This document shows, in pieces, positions 8,680-18,513 of a stretch of 34,596 bases of DNA. Positions within the stretch are counted from its first letter, which is position 1. Each line of letters begins with the position of its first letter. The translations under genes and the position numbers were made by a program. The notes beneath the pieces are model-generated. The model was not told the origin of the DNA. It made no database searches and worked only from the letters and a program-made list of their open reading frames with translations. The stretch spans positions 1-34,596 of the forward strand of contig WTAL01000245.1 in assembly GCA_013139635.1 (NCBI GenBank), written 5' to 3'. This stretch comes from Paracoccaceae bacterium (GTDB taxonomy: Bacteria; Pseudomonadota; Alphaproteobacteria; Rhodobacterales; Rhodobacteraceae).

Positions 8680-9339
8680 TTGATGACCTCACCGGAAATA
8701 ATAGCAGCGCCTTTGCGGCCCTCTAGCCCGCAGGCCCGTATTGCAGGCGTGGTGCTGGCGGGGGGGCAATCCAGCCGCATGGGCGGGGGCGATAAATGCC
8801 TTTTACCGCTTGGAGGTCAGCCGATATTGAGCCATGTCATTGATCGAATTTCGCCACAAGTTGAGGCGGCGGTGCTCAATGCTAATGGTGATCCTGCTCG
8901 ATTTTCGGCCTTTGGCTTGCCCGTTGTGGCCGATAGTATTTCTGGCTTTGCCGGCCCCCTTGCCGGTGTGCTCGCGGGGCTGGATTGGGCGGCTGAAAAT
9001 GGCTTTTCTCATATTGTGAGCACCGCCGCCGATAGCCCGTTTTTCCCGCCACGCCTTGTAACCGGCCTGCGCTTTGCTTGCGAGGCTTCAGGGCTGCCCA
9101 TGGCCATGGCCCACAGCCCGCGTGAAACCGGCGGCTATTTTCGCCAGCCGACCTTTGCGCTTTATGATGTCTCTTTGCGGGAAAACCTGCGCACAGCCTT
9201 GCAAGGCGGGGTGCGCAAAGTTATTCAATGGGTAGAGCCGCTTGGCTGCGCGCCCATCGTCTTTCACGGGTTCTCAGAAGACCCGTTTTTTAATATCAAT
9301 ACACCAGAAGATCTGGTGCATGCAGAGGGTTTATTATGA
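8680..9339 (+). CDS. mobA: Molybdenum cofactor guanylyltransferase MobA
   Basis: GVVLAGGQSSRMGGGDKCLLPLGGQPIL nucleotidyltransferase signature; followed by mobB. Confidence 0.93.
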   Translation: MMTSPEIIAAPLRPSSPQARIAGVVLAGGQSSRMGGGDKCLLPLGGQPILSHVIDRISPQVEAAVLNANGDPARFSAFGLPVVADSISGFAGPLAGVLAGLDWAAENGFSHIVSTAADSPFFPPRLVTGLRFACEASGLPMAMAHSPRETGGYFRQPTFALYDVSLRENLRTALQGGVRKVIQWVEPLGCAPIVFHGFSEDPFFNINTPEDLVHAEGLL

Positions 9340-9830
9340 AGGTTTTTGGCATTACGGGCTGGAAAAACAGCGGCAAAACCACCCTGACCGAGCGGCTGGT
9401 AGAAGAGATTACCGGCCGTGGGATTACCGTTTCAACCATAAAACACGCGCATCATTCGGTCGATGTAGACCAGCCCGGTAAAGACAGCTTTCGCCACCGC
9501 GCGGCGGGGGCGGGCGAGGTGATTTTGGCTTCGGCTTACCGCTGGGCTATCATGCATGAGCTGCGCGGGGCCGAGGAGCCAACTGTGGATGACCTGTTGG
9601 CCAAGCTCAGCCCCGTTGAGCTGGTTTTGATCGAGGGGTTCAAGCAAAATGGCCACGCCAAAATCGAGGCTTCAGTGAAGCCAGACCGCCCGCTGATTTC
9701 GGTGAAAGACCAAAGCATTAGGGCGATAGCCGCCGGGCATGACGTGGGGCCGCAAACAGTGCCGGTGCTTGATATTAACAATATACCCGAGATCGCGGAT
9801 TTTGTCTTGAAAGAGGTTGGCCTTGGCTGA
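9336..9830 (+). CDS. mobB: Molybdopterin-guanine dinucleotide biosynthesis protein MobB
   Basis: MKVFGITGWKNSGKTTLTERLVEEI ... VLIEGFKQNGHAKIE; 4-nt ATGA overlap with mobA. Confidence 0.94.
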   Translation: MKVFGITGWKNSGKTTLTERLVEEITGRGITVSTIKHAHHSVDVDQPGKDSFRHRAAGAGEVILASAYRWAIMHELRGAEEPTVDDLLAKLSPVELVLIEGFKQNGHAKIEASVKPDRPLISVKDQSIRAIAAGHDVGPQTVPVLDINNIPEIADFVLKEVGLG

Positions 9831-11082
9831 ATTCCCTCGCCTGAAAGATGATTGCTTTGCCTTGCCAGAGGGCACGCATTGGACCCCGGTTGATGAGGCA
9901 CTTGCCCATTTGCGCGCCCAAATGCGCTGTGTGGTCGGGACCGAAACACTGCCGGTTGCGCAGGCGTCAGGGCGGATATTGGCAAAAAACGTGGCCGCCA
10001 AGCGCGCCAACCCGCCCTATGCTAATGCGGCGGTTGATGGCTACGCTTTTGCGTTTGCCTCACTCACAGATGAGGCCCTGCAAGCCTTGCCACTGGTTGA
10101 GGGCCGTTCGGCGGCGGGGGCGCCTTTTAATGGGGTTGTGCCAGCAGGGGAGGCGGTCCGAATCCTCACAGGGGCATCTTTGCCTGAGGGCGTTGACACC
10201 GTAATCATGCAAGAAGATGTGCAGGTTGAAGGCAATGTGCTGCGCTTTGAAAGCGGGTTGAAGCAAGGGGCAAATTGCCGTGCCAAGGGCGAAGATATTT
10301 CAGCCGGAGACATCGCGCTCGAAGCCGGCACGCGGCTAGGGCCGCAAGAGCTTGGATTTCTGGTGGCCATTGGCGTGGCTGAGGTGGCGCTTTTTAAGCG
10401 TTTGCGCGTTGGCGTGGTGTCAACGGGCGACGAGCTGCGCCAGCCTGGCGAGCCCGCCAGCGCGCACGAGATATATGATGCCAACCGCCCAATGCTGCTG
10501 GCCTTGCTGCAAGATTGGGGCTTTGAGGCTGTGGACATGGGCGCTGTCGGTGACAGCGTGGCTGCCGTTGAATCCGCTTTAAATGAAGCGGCTACGCTGT
10601 GCGATGCCCTCCTGACATCGGGCGGGGCTTCGGCTGGAGACGAAGACCATATGTCCGCCGTGCTTGCCGATAAAGGCCAGCTTAACCTGTGGCGCATTGC
10701 TGTAAAACCGGGCCGCCCCTTGGCGCTGGCCATGTGGCAAGGCCTGCCGGTTTTTGGCTTGCCCGGGAACCCCGTTGCCGCCTTCACCACCGCGCTCGTT
10801 TTTGCCCGCCCTGCCTTGGGCGCACTGCAAGGGCAAGGTTGGTTGCGCCCGCTGGCCACACAGCTGCCTGCTGCATTTGCAAAGCGCAAAAAAGCTGGCC
10901 GGCGAGAGTATCTGCGCGCGCGACGCAGCGCCAATGGCACGGTTGAGGTCTTTGCGTCTGAGGGCTCTGGCCGCATTTCCGGGCTGGCTTGGGCTGACGG
11001 GTTTGTCGAGCTGCCAGATGAAGCCTTAGAGATCAAGCACGGCGACCTCGTGGCCTTCACGCCTTTTACAGCCTATCGCTGA
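9817..11082 (+). CDS. moeA: Molybdopterin molybdotransferase MoeA
   Basis: ANPPYANAAVDGYAFAF, VGVVSTGDEL, SGGASAGDEDH, GLPGNPVAAF; likely TTG start (9817 or 9823). Confidence 0.94.
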   Translation: MALAEFPRLKDDCFALPEGTHWTPVDEALAHLRAQMRCVVGTETLPVAQASGRILAKNVAAKRANPPYANAAVDGYAFAFASLTDEALQALPLVEGRSAAGAPFNGVVPAGEAVRILTGASLPEGVDTVIMQEDVQVEGNVLRFESGLKQGANCRAKGEDISAGDIALEAGTRLGPQELGFLVAIGVAEVALFKRLRVGVVSTGDELRQPGEPASAHEIYDANRPMLLALLQDWGFEAVDMGAVGDSVAAVESALNEAATLCDALLTSGGASAGDEDHMSAVLADKGQLNLWRIAVKPGRPLALAMWQGLPVFGLPGNPVAAFTTALVFARPALGALQGQGWLRPLATQLPAAFAKRKKAGRREYLRARRSANGTVEVFASEGSGRISGLAWADGFVELPDEALEIKHGDLVAFTPFTAYR

Positions 11083-11121
11083 CCGCGCCACTTGGTCCAC
11101 CGAGGTGCTAGCTAGGACATT

Positions 11122-11141
11122 GTTTTCAGCATGCTGAAAAC
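11122..11141. repeat. Perfect 20-bp palindrome GTTTTCAGCATGCTGAAAAC
   Basis: Direct reading; lies 40 nt after the moeA stop. Confidence 0.9.
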
Positions 11142-11256
11142 CTGCCTTTGCCGAGCGGGGGGATATGCACCGCGCTTCCAAAAAGCACAAAAGAGGCAGC
11201 CCTCCCCGAGGCAAAGGCAAACTGGCTGGGTGCTCCCTTCGAACCAAGTGAAAGGC

Positions 11257-11340
11257 CCGAGCGTAGCCCTCCCGCTCGCCGGACGCCGTTTGCTTCGCAA
11301 ACGACACCGGCGGTTGGGCGTGGCCTCGGCTACGCCTCGG
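11257..11340. repeat. Nested ~84-nt inverted repeat
   Basis: CCGAGCGTAGCC(11257-11268)/GGCTACGCCTCGG(11328-11340) with one bulge; CGCCGG(11277-11282)/CCGGCG(11307-11312); CGTTTGC-TTC-GCAAACG(11287-11303). Confidence 0.8.
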
Positions 11341-11389
11341 CGGGGGCGACCCGCCCCCTCGCGCACGCGCGCTCCCCCCTGAAGGGTGC

Positions 11390-12364
11390 CTAGCCGAACA
11401 TCCCGCTTACGCGACCAAGCAGCATAAATGTGCGCCCCGTGCGGGTGTTGGCGAGTTTCTCGATTTGCGGGTCCGAGCCATTGGCGCAAAACTCGCGGAG
11501 CGTAATGTCAAACTGGCGTTGAAAATGCAGCGCTGCATCACGGAATATCGGGTCTGACCGCATACGAGAGCGGACTTTGGCAATGGCGGCAGCATCGTGA
11601 ATGCCCCCCACGGCGGCCACTTCTTCACCGCGGGTGCCTTTAGCAAAGCTGCGCCACAAGGCGGCGGGGGCGATCTCAGGCGATAGATCATCGGTGTATA
11701 TGCCGTCTTGGCTCAAAAGGTTCATGATATCTTCGGCGGCGCGCAGGCATTGAGAGGTGGCAGGGTGGCCCATGGCTATCCGTAGCGCCCGAAAGCCGTC
11801 TTTGTCTTTTTCATCAGTTGGGAAGTTGAGCGCGTGCAAAAGCTCGTCCCAGTTCAAGTTGTCTTTTGTTTCCAGGGCTTCGCTTGGCGGGCTTTCCTCA
11901 GGCCTATCGGCCTCCGGGCTCAGCTCTACCTTGGTTGCCAAAATGGCGACCAGTGCCTTCTCGACCTGCTGCATTTGTGTGCTCAGCGCGGCCAATTTTG
12001 CATTGGTTTCAGCTCCGCCCTTCGGGGCTGGCGTAACCCGCGCTGCGGGGTTGCCCGAAGGCCCTGCTTGAAAGCGCTTGAGCATGGCGGCAAGATCCCG
12101 CGCATCGTGCTGCACTTCGGCCACGCGGCGCAGCATAAGCACGCCTATCCACACCAATGCAATGGGGAGAATAGCGGCGAAGGTGAAGATCATGATCTCA
12201 AGTGAGACCGGCCCTTGCGGCTCTACGCCGCCCCCAAAAAGCCCAAAATATCCCGCGCCATAAGCCGTGAGGCCAAGCACCCATAACACGCTGAAAATAG
12301 TCGCAAAAAAGGTCTCTCGGCCTTCAATTGCGCTTGGTCCTAAGCTGCCGCCAAGCCTGTTCAT
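11390..12364 (-). CDS. Hypothetical membrane-anchored protein (two N-terminal TM segments)
   Basis: Complete 324-aa ORF with hydrophobic stretches FFATIFSVLWVLGLTAYGAGYFGLF and IFTFAAILPIALVWIGVLML, then a soluble region. Family not recognised. Confidence 0.75.
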   Translation of the reverse strand: MNRLGGSLGPSAIEGRETFFATIFSVLWVLGLTAYGAGYFGLFGGGVEPQGPVSLEIMIFTFAAILPIALVWIGVLMLRRVAEVQHDARDLAAMLKRFQAGPSGNPAARVTPAPKGGAETNAKLAALSTQMQQVEKALVAILATKVELSPEADRPEESPPSEALETKDNLNWDELLHALNFPTDEKDKDGFRALRIAMGHPATSQCLRAAEDIMNLLSQDGIYTDDLSPEIAPAALWRSFAKGTRGEEVAAVGGIHDAAAIAKVRSRMRSDPIFRDAALHFQRQFDITLREFCANGSDPQIEKLANTRTGRTFMLLGRVSGMFG

Positions 12365-12385
12365 TTGGTGCTGCTCCCTGCTAAA

Positions 12386-12856
12386 TTAGCTGAATTTTAC
12401 GCTCAAAACCTCGTAACTGCGCGTGCCACCCGGCGTGCGCACTTCCACGCTATCGCCTTCTTCCTTGCCAATCAATGCCCGCGCCAGTGGCGATTGCAAA
12501 TTGAGCAAGCCCTTATCAATATTGGCCTCGTGTTGGCCCACAATTTGATAGGTAATTTCCTCGTCGGTATCCTCATCCGCCAGCGCGACCGTGGCGCCAA
12601 ATTTAATGGTGCCGGAGAGCTTACTCACGTCGATAATCTCAGCGAGGCTCAGCACCGCTTCTAGTTCTTTAATCCGGCCTTCAATGTGGCTCTGCTCTTC
12701 GCGCGCGGCGTGATACTCGGCGTTTTCTGACAGGTCACCATGGGCGCGGGCCTCGGCGATATCTTTGATCACTTGCGGGCGACGCACGGTTTTTAGCTCT
12801 CGGGCTTCAATTTCCAAGCGGGCCTGCCCTGCGGCGGTAAGGTGGATTTTTTCCAA
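12386..12856 (-). CDS. greA: Transcription elongation factor GreA
   Basis: [61 protein letters not shown]. Start placed at TTG 12856 since the ORF-track N-terminal extension is not GreA-like. Confidence 0.95.
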   Translation of the reverse strand: MEKIHLTAAGQARLEIEARELKTVRRPQVIKDIAEARAHGDLSENAEYHAAREEQSHIEGRIKELEAVLSLAEIIDVSKLSGTIKFGATVALADEDTDEEITYQIVGQHEANIDKGLLNLQSPLARALIGKEEGDSVEVRTPGGTRSYEVLSVKFS

Positions 12857-13049
12857 TGGTTTAACTCCGGTCTGCGCCCCATTTGCTGCGGCTTTAGCGA
12901 TGATTATTATGGGGGGCGGGCGCATTCAGCAAGCGATAGTTGTGCAATAGCGGCAATCCGGTCGGTTTTGGGCCATTTGACGCCGTGTCATTATTGACGC
13001 GCGCGTTTTGGCCTGCAATACATGTTGCAACGCAATATTGGGGGTTGGC

Positions 13050-14705
13050 ATGGCCGAGATTGAACGCGAAGCGATGGATTATGATGTGGTGATTGTGGGG
13101 GCGGGGCCTGCTGGGCTTTCGGCCGCCATTCGCCTTAAGCAGCTGGATGCTGACCTTAATGTTGTGGTGCTGGAAAAAGGCTCCGAAGTGGGCGCGCATG
13201 TTCTTTCTGGCGCGGTGCTGGATACTTGCGGCCTTGATGCGCTGATGCCTGATTGGGCCGAACGCGGTGCGCCGATTAAAACCCGTGTCAAGAAAGACCG
13301 CTTCCTTATGCTTGGCGCGGGCGGCGGCATTCGCATTCCGAATTTCCTGATGCCACCCTTGATGAACAACCATGGCAAATACATCGTTTCGATGGCCAAC
13401 GTAACCCGCTGGATGGGGGAGCAGGCCGAAGCGCTCGGTGTAGAGATTTTCCCCGGTATGGCCTGCTCTGAACTGGTTTACGGTGAAAATGGCGCGCTTT
13501 CAGGCGTGGTGGCCGGTGAGTTTGGGCTTAATTCTGATGGCACGCAGGGGCCAAATTATGAGCCGGGCATGGTGCTGAATGGCAAATATGTGTTCCTGTC
13601 TGAGGGCGCGCGTGGGTCGCTTTCCAAGCAGGTGATCGCCAAGTTTGGGCTGGACGAAAGCAGCGATGTGCCCAAGTTTGGGCTTGGCATTAAAGAGATC
13701 TGGGATGTGCTGCCGGAAAACCATAACGAGGGCGAAGTTACGCACACTATGGGCTGGCCGCTGGGCTGGAAGGCGGGTGGCGGCTCGTTTATGTATCACC
13801 TTGAAAACAATCAGGTTTATGTCGGTTATATCGTTGATCTCAACTATAAAAATCCGCATCTTTCGCCCTATAACGAGTTCCAGCGCTGGAAGCATCATCC
13901 GATGATTTCGGAGGTGCTGGCTGGCGGCAAACGCGTGGCTTACGGCGCGCGGGTGGTGACCAAAGGCGGCTTCCAATCTATTCCTAAATCGTGTTTTCCT
14001 GGCGGCGCGTTGCTGGGCTGTTCGGCGGGGCTGGTGAACCTGCCGCGCGTGAAGGGCAACCATAACGCCATGCTTTCGGGCATCGCGGCGGCCGAGGCAG
14101 CGGTGAAGGCCATCAAGGCTGGCCGCAGTGGCGATGAGCTCGAAGACTATAACACCGAGCTGCGCGAAGGCCCGATCGGTAAAGACCTCAAACCCGTGCG
14201 CAATGTTGCGCCGCTGAGCGCCCGCTTTGGCCCGCTTGGTGGGCTGTTGTTCGGCGGCTTTGATATGTGGGTGGCCAGTATTTTCAAATTCAACCCGCTC
14301 GGCACGCTGAAACACGGTAAAAATGATGCGCAATCAACGGGTAAAGCGGCTGACCATCCGGTTATTGATTACCCCCGCCCAGACGGCGTGCTCAGCTTTG
14401 ACCGCCTCACCAATGTGAGCTTTTCGGCCACTAACCATGCTGAGGACGCCCCGAGCCACCTGCAATTGGCCGACCCAAACCTGCCGATCAGCGTAAACTT
14501 GCCTGAATATGCCGAGCCCGCGCAGCGCTATTGCCCCGCTGGCGTTTACGAAATTATCCGCGAGGAAGACGGCTCCAACCCGCGCTTCCAGATAAATTCG
14601 CAAAACTGTGTGCATTGCAAAACCTGCGATATAAAAGACCCAAGCGGCAATATCACATGGGCCTGCCCGCAAGGTGGCGAAGGGCCGAATTACCCCAACA
14701 TGTAG
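13050..14705 (+). CDS. Electron transfer flavoprotein-ubiquinone oxidoreductase
   Basis: YDVVIVGAGPAGLSAAIRLKQL FAD motif; C-terminal 4Fe-4S NCVHCKTCDIKDPSGNITWACPQGGEGPNYPNM. ATG 13050 preferred to the ORF-track start 13008. Confidence 0.96.
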   Translation: MAEIEREAMDYDVVIVGAGPAGLSAAIRLKQLDADLNVVVLEKGSEVGAHVLSGAVLDTCGLDALMPDWAERGAPIKTRVKKDRFLMLGAGGGIRIPNFLMPPLMNNHGKYIVSMANVTRWMGEQAEALGVEIFPGMACSELVYGENGALSGVVAGEFGLNSDGTQGPNYEPGMVLNGKYVFLSEGARGSLSKQVIAKFGLDESSDVPKFGLGIKEIWDVLPENHNEGEVTHTMGWPLGWKAGGGSFMYHLENNQVYVGYIVDLNYKNPHLSPYNEFQRWKHHPMISEVLAGGKRVAYGARVVTKGGFQSIPKSCFPGGALLGCSAGLVNLPRVKGNHNAMLSGIAAAEAAVKAIKAGRSGDELEDYNTELREGPIGKDLKPVRNVAPLSARFGPLGGLLFGGFDMWVASIFKFNPLGTLKHGKNDAQSTGKAADHPVIDYPRPDGVLSFDRLTNVSFSATNHAEDAPSHLQLADPNLPISVNLPEYAEPAQRYCPAGVYEIIREEDGSNPRFQINSQNCVHCKTCDIKDPSGNITWACPQGGEGPNYPNM

Positions 14706-14790
14706 GCGTAATTATGATCACATCCGCGTTTGCTTGATTGCACTTGCGCGCCGCGCTGCCTATCTTGGGGAAAACAACGCGGAGTGAACT

Positions 14791-16455
14791 ATGGCGAACT
14801 TGCTAAAAACCCTGTCTCTGGCGGCGACAATGGCGCTTTCAACGGTACCAATGGCCCGTAGCGAAGGTTTTGCGGGCGCGTTTTTGGCGGCGAAATCAGC
14901 CAATATCGCCAATGATTATGTTGACGCGGCCTATTATTACACTCAAGCCATGATCGCCGAGCCAGATAATGGCTACATTATGCAAGGCGGCTTGTTTGCC
15001 TTTTTGGCAGTGGGTGATGTACCCGCCGCAGAGGCCATAGCGCGCAAAATGGCAGCGGCAGGTTTTAAGGATGAATATGCCCACACGGTGATGATTGCCG
15101 GCGCGTTTTCGCGTTTGGACTATAGCGCCGCCCTTGGCCTGATGGCTGATCCGAGCTTTGAGATGAATCCGCTGGTTAAGCAACTTTTGAGTGGCTGGGC
15201 GCTGGTGGGAATGGATGAGATAGATACCGGGCTGGAAACGCTGGCGACCGCAAGCGAAAACGACGCCATCACCTCTTTTGGCCTATATAATAAAGGCTTA
15301 GTTCTGGCTTACCTTGACAGATTATCAGAGGCTGACGCGGTTTTTTCCGCGGGTGGCGCCTATGTTAATCGCAACTCGGTGCTGGCCCATGCGCAAATTC
15401 TGGCGGCCCTTGGGCAGCATGCTACAGCGTTAGAGATCATGATAAATGGTGCGGGTGCTGGCTTTTCAGACCGGGAATCTGCGGATCTTCGGGTGCAGTT
15501 GGCGGCAGAGGAGGCCGTCACGTTTGATCGTATAACCGCCCCGACGGATGGCGCTTCGGAAACGTTATTGGTCATCGCTGATGCGTTGAGAAGCGACGAT
15601 AGCCAGCGGCTGTCCTTGCTTTATGCCCGTCTCGCCTTGGCGCTTCAGCCTGATAACGCAGAGGCTCTTTTGCTGATCGGCGATATTCTCACCGAGCAAT
15701 CTCAATTTGCACTGGCGCTCAAAGCCTATGACGCGGTGCCCGAAGGCAACCCTTGGGTGCTGAACGCCAAAACCGGACGGGCGCTAAATTTGCGCCAAAA
15801 TAATGATCTGGACGGCGCGATTACTACCTTGCGCGCCGCGATCGAGATCAAACCCGACAGCATTACGCTCTGGCAATCACTGGGCGATGTTTTGCGGCAA
15901 AACGGAGATTTGGCCCCCGCGCGGGAAGCCTATACAGAGGCAATAGAGCTCCTCCCCGCGCCCGATATTCGCGCAGCGTGGCGGCTATTTTATGCCCGCG
16001 CGGTTGTTGAACACCGCGCCGATAACTGGCCCGCCGCCGAGGCTGATTTCCGGCAGGCGCTGGCGCTCAACCCCGCGCAACCAGACGCGCTAAACTACCT
16101 CGGCTATTCTTTGGTGGACCGCGGCGAAAAGCTAGATGAGGCGCTGGGGATGATTGAAACCGCGGTTGAGGCCAAGCCCGATAGTGGCGCCATTGCCGAT
16201 AGCCTTGGTTGGGTTTACTACCGCCTTGGCCGCTTTGAAGACGCTGAAGCCGCTATGGAAGTCGCCGTGAAGCTGCTGCCGGTAGACCCGATTTTGAGCG
16301 ACCATTTTGGCGATGTCCTCTGGATGGTTGATCGCAAGCGCGAGGCCCGTTTCCAGTGGCGGCGCGCGCTGTCTTATGGCCCTGAAGAGGGTGATGCCGA
16401 GCGGATCCGCGACAAGCTTTCGCGCGGGCTAGACGCCGTTTTGGCAGATGAGTGA
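14791..16455 (+). CDS. Tetratricopeptide repeat protein with signal peptide
   Basis: MANLLKTLSLAATMALSTVPMARSEG leader; repeated TPR-type helices e.g. DALNYLGYSLVDRGEKLDEALGMIETAVEAKPDS. Confidence 0.88.
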   Translation: MANLLKTLSLAATMALSTVPMARSEGFAGAFLAAKSANIANDYVDAAYYYTQAMIAEPDNGYIMQGGLFAFLAVGDVPAAEAIARKMAAAGFKDEYAHTVMIAGAFSRLDYSAALGLMADPSFEMNPLVKQLLSGWALVGMDEIDTGLETLATASENDAITSFGLYNKGLVLAYLDRLSEADAVFSAGGAYVNRNSVLAHAQILAALGQHATALEIMINGAGAGFSDRESADLRVQLAAEEAVTFDRITAPTDGASETLLVIADALRSDDSQRLSLLYARLALALQPDNAEALLLIGDILTEQSQFALALKAYDAVPEGNPWVLNAKTGRALNLRQNNDLDGAITTLRAAIEIKPDSITLWQSLGDVLRQNGDLAPAREAYTEAIELLPAPDIRAAWRLFYARAVVEHRADNWPAAEADFRQALALNPAQPDALNYLGYSLVDRGEKLDEALGMIETAVEAKPDSGAIADSLGWVYYRLGRFEDAEAAMEVAVKLLPVDPILSDHFGDVLWMVDRKREARFQWRRALSYGPEEGDAERIRDKLSRGLDAVLADE

Positions 16456-17236
16456 ACTGGCGCGGGCCAAGGTTAACCTTAGTCTGCACATCACCGGAAA
16501 GCGAGCTGACGGCTACCACCTCCTTGATTCCATTGTGGTTTTTCCCGAAGTTGGAGATACTTTGACCCATGGCACCAATGGCCTGAGCATCGACGGCCCC
16601 TTTGCGGCGGGGCTTCCCACGCATGATAATCTTATCAGAGATGCTGCGGCGCTGCTTGGGGTACCACCAGATATCCACCTCGAAAAAAACCTACCGATAG
16701 CCAGCGGCATTGGCGGCGGCTCGGCTGATGCCGCCGCCACCCTGCGGCTGTTGGCCAAGGGCGCCGTGCCAGATGGCCTTATCCTTGGGGCCGACGTGCC
16801 GGCCTGCGTGCTTTCCAAGCCGTTGCGGATGCAAGGCATTGGTGAGCGGCTCACGCTTTTGCCCAAGCTGCCGGATTTTGCAATTGTGCTGGCCAATAGC
16901 GGCGCGCCGGTATCTACGGCCGCTGTTTTTTCGGCCCTTGAGGCGGTGGATAACCCCGAGGGCGCAGCTCTGCCGGAAGGGTTAAACGCCGCTGCATTTT
17001 TCGCGTTCATCGCGTCTCAACGCAACGATATGCAGCAGGCCGCTGTGCAGCTTTGCCCCAGCATTTCTGATGTATTGGCGGACCTGAAAAGCCAGAAAAA
17101 CTGCGCTTTGGCGCGCATGTCCGGCTCTGGCGGCACGTGCTTTGGGCTGTTTGAGACATTGGCCGAGGCGGATGAAGCCGCCACCAATATCAAGCGCGCG
17201 CACCCCAATTGGTGGGTGGTGGCCGCGAAGGGCTAA
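16448..17236 (+). CDS. ispE: 4-(cytidine 5'-diphospho)-2-C-methyl-D-erythritol kinase
   Basis: ARAKVNLSLHITGKRADGYHLLDSIVVF and LPIASGIGGGSADAAATLR GHMP kinase motifs; MSGSGGTCFGLF. Confidence 0.95.
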   Translation: MSELARAKVNLSLHITGKRADGYHLLDSIVVFPEVGDTLTHGTNGLSIDGPFAAGLPTHDNLIRDAAALLGVPPDIHLEKNLPIASGIGGGSADAAATLRLLAKGAVPDGLILGADVPACVLSKPLRMQGIGERLTLLPKLPDFAIVLANSGAPVSTAAVFSALEAVDNPEGAALPEGLNAAAFFAFIASQRNDMQQAAVQLCPSISDVLADLKSQKNCALARMSGSGGTCFGLFETLAEADEAATNIKRAHPNWWVVAAKG

Positions 17237-18213
17237 ACCACGCGTGACACCACAAAATCAGCAAGGTCTGCCAGCACGCTTTTAAGCTCTGAGTCGGGCA
17301 GTGGCCCAAGCGCTGCGCGCGCTACCTCTGCCCAATCCAGTGCTTTTTGGCGGGTTTGGTCAAGCGTGCCGTGTCCGTCCATTAGCCGTAAGGCGTGGGC
17401 GAGGTCATCTTCGCGCTGCTCACCCTTCCCGATCGTCCGCTGCCAAAAGGCGCGCTCCGTGGTGTCGGCTTTGGCCACAGCGAGAATAATCGGCAAGGTC
17501 AGCTTGCGCTCTCTAAAATCATCGCCAATGTTTTTGCCAAGCGTGGCGCTTGTGCCGCCAAAATCCAAGAGGTCATCAACAATCTGGAAGGCAATGCCAA
17601 GGGCATCGCCGTAAGCTAGCAGCGCCTTGGCATGCACCTCTGGCGCATCAGAAATCACCGCGCCCACTTCGCAAGCCGCCGCAAATAGCGCCGCCGTTTT
17701 GCCGCGCACCACTTGCAGGTAAATCTCCTCGGTGGTCGAAATATCCTGCGCCGCGCTCAGCTGCAAAACCTCGCCTTCCGCGATCACCGCCGAAGCATTC
17801 GCCAAAATCCCCAGCGCCTTCATATTGCCGGTTTCGACCATCAGCTGAAAAGAACGGGAAAACAGGTAATCCCCCACCAAAACGCTTGATTTATTATCCC
17901 AAAGTAGGTTCGCCGTAGGCCGTCCGCGCCGTTTATCGCTCTCGTCCACCACATCGTCATGCAGCAGCGTGGCGGTGTGAATAAACTCAACCGTGGCCGC
18001 CAGCAGCTGGTGATGCGTGCCCTGATAGCCACAGATTTGCGCTGCCGCCAACGTGAGTAAGGGCCGTAGCCGCTTGCCGCCAGCCTCCACCAAATGCGCC
18101 GTCACTTCTGGAATGCGCGGCGCGTGCTCTGAGGCCATGCGGGTGCGAATCAGTGTGTTTACTGCCGCCATATCCTCTGCGACCAGCGCTTGTAATTGCT
18201 CAAAAGGGCCCAT
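17233..18213 (-). CDS. Long-chain polyprenyl diphosphate synthase
   Basis: TATLLHDDVVDESDKRRGRPTAN and AFQIVDDLLDFGG aspartate-rich motifs. Confidence 0.94.
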   Translation of the reverse strand: MGPFEQLQALVAEDMAAVNTLIRTRMASEHAPRIPEVTAHLVEAGGKRLRPLLTLAAAQICGYQGTHHQLLAATVEFIHTATLLHDDVVDESDKRRGRPTANLLWDNKSSVLVGDYLFSRSFQLMVETGNMKALGILANASAVIAEGEVLQLSAAQDISTTEEIYLQVVRGKTAALFAAACEVGAVISDAPEVHAKALLAYGDALGIAFQIVDDLLDFGGTSATLGKNIGDDFRERKLTLPIILAVAKADTTERAFWQRTIGKGEQREDDLAHALRLMDGHGTLDQTRQKALDWAEVARAALGPLPDSELKSVLADLADFVVSRVV

Positions 18214-18285
18214 TTAGTCTCTCAAATTATGGTGAGGCAGCATTGCCCCCTCGACGGCCATAGTTTTGCCCGATAACGTGGCGGA

Positions 18286-18513
18286 ATGAAAGAGATTTTA
18301 CGCACAACAGAGGCGCTAGATGTCACATTTGCAACCGCTTTGCTGAAAGGCGAGGGTATCCGCTATTTTGTGCTGGGGGAAAATATGGCCGTGCTGGAAG
18401 GCTCTATCGGGATATTCCCCCGCCGTTTGATGGTGGCCAAAGAGGATGCCTTTGTGGCCGCCGCCGTGCTGCGCGATAACGGTATTGATAGCGGGCTGCC
18501 CGATGACGGATGA
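18286..18513 (+). CDS. DUF2007 domain protein
   Basis: MKEILRTTEALDVTFATALLKGEGIRYFVLGENMAVLEGSIGIFPRRLMVAKEDAFVAAAVLRDNGI. Confidence 0.8.
   Translation: MKEILRTTEALDVTFATALLKGEGIRYFVLGENMAVLEGSIGIFPRRLMVAKEDAFVAAAVLRDNGIDSGLPDDG

Noticed and set aside
10041-11060. 339-aa minus-strand ORF antisense to moeA
   Set aside because: Ser/Ala/Pro/Arg-rich shadow ORF of a clearly identified moeA; no recognisable domain.
11231-11250. TTCGAACC resembling a reverse-strand tRNA T-loop
   Set aside because: No matching acceptor stem, anticodon arm or D arm around it.
13500-14333. 277-aa minus-strand ORF antisense to ETF-QO
   Set aside because: His/Arg/Ala-rich antisense shadow; ETF-QO motifs on the plus strand are unambiguous.
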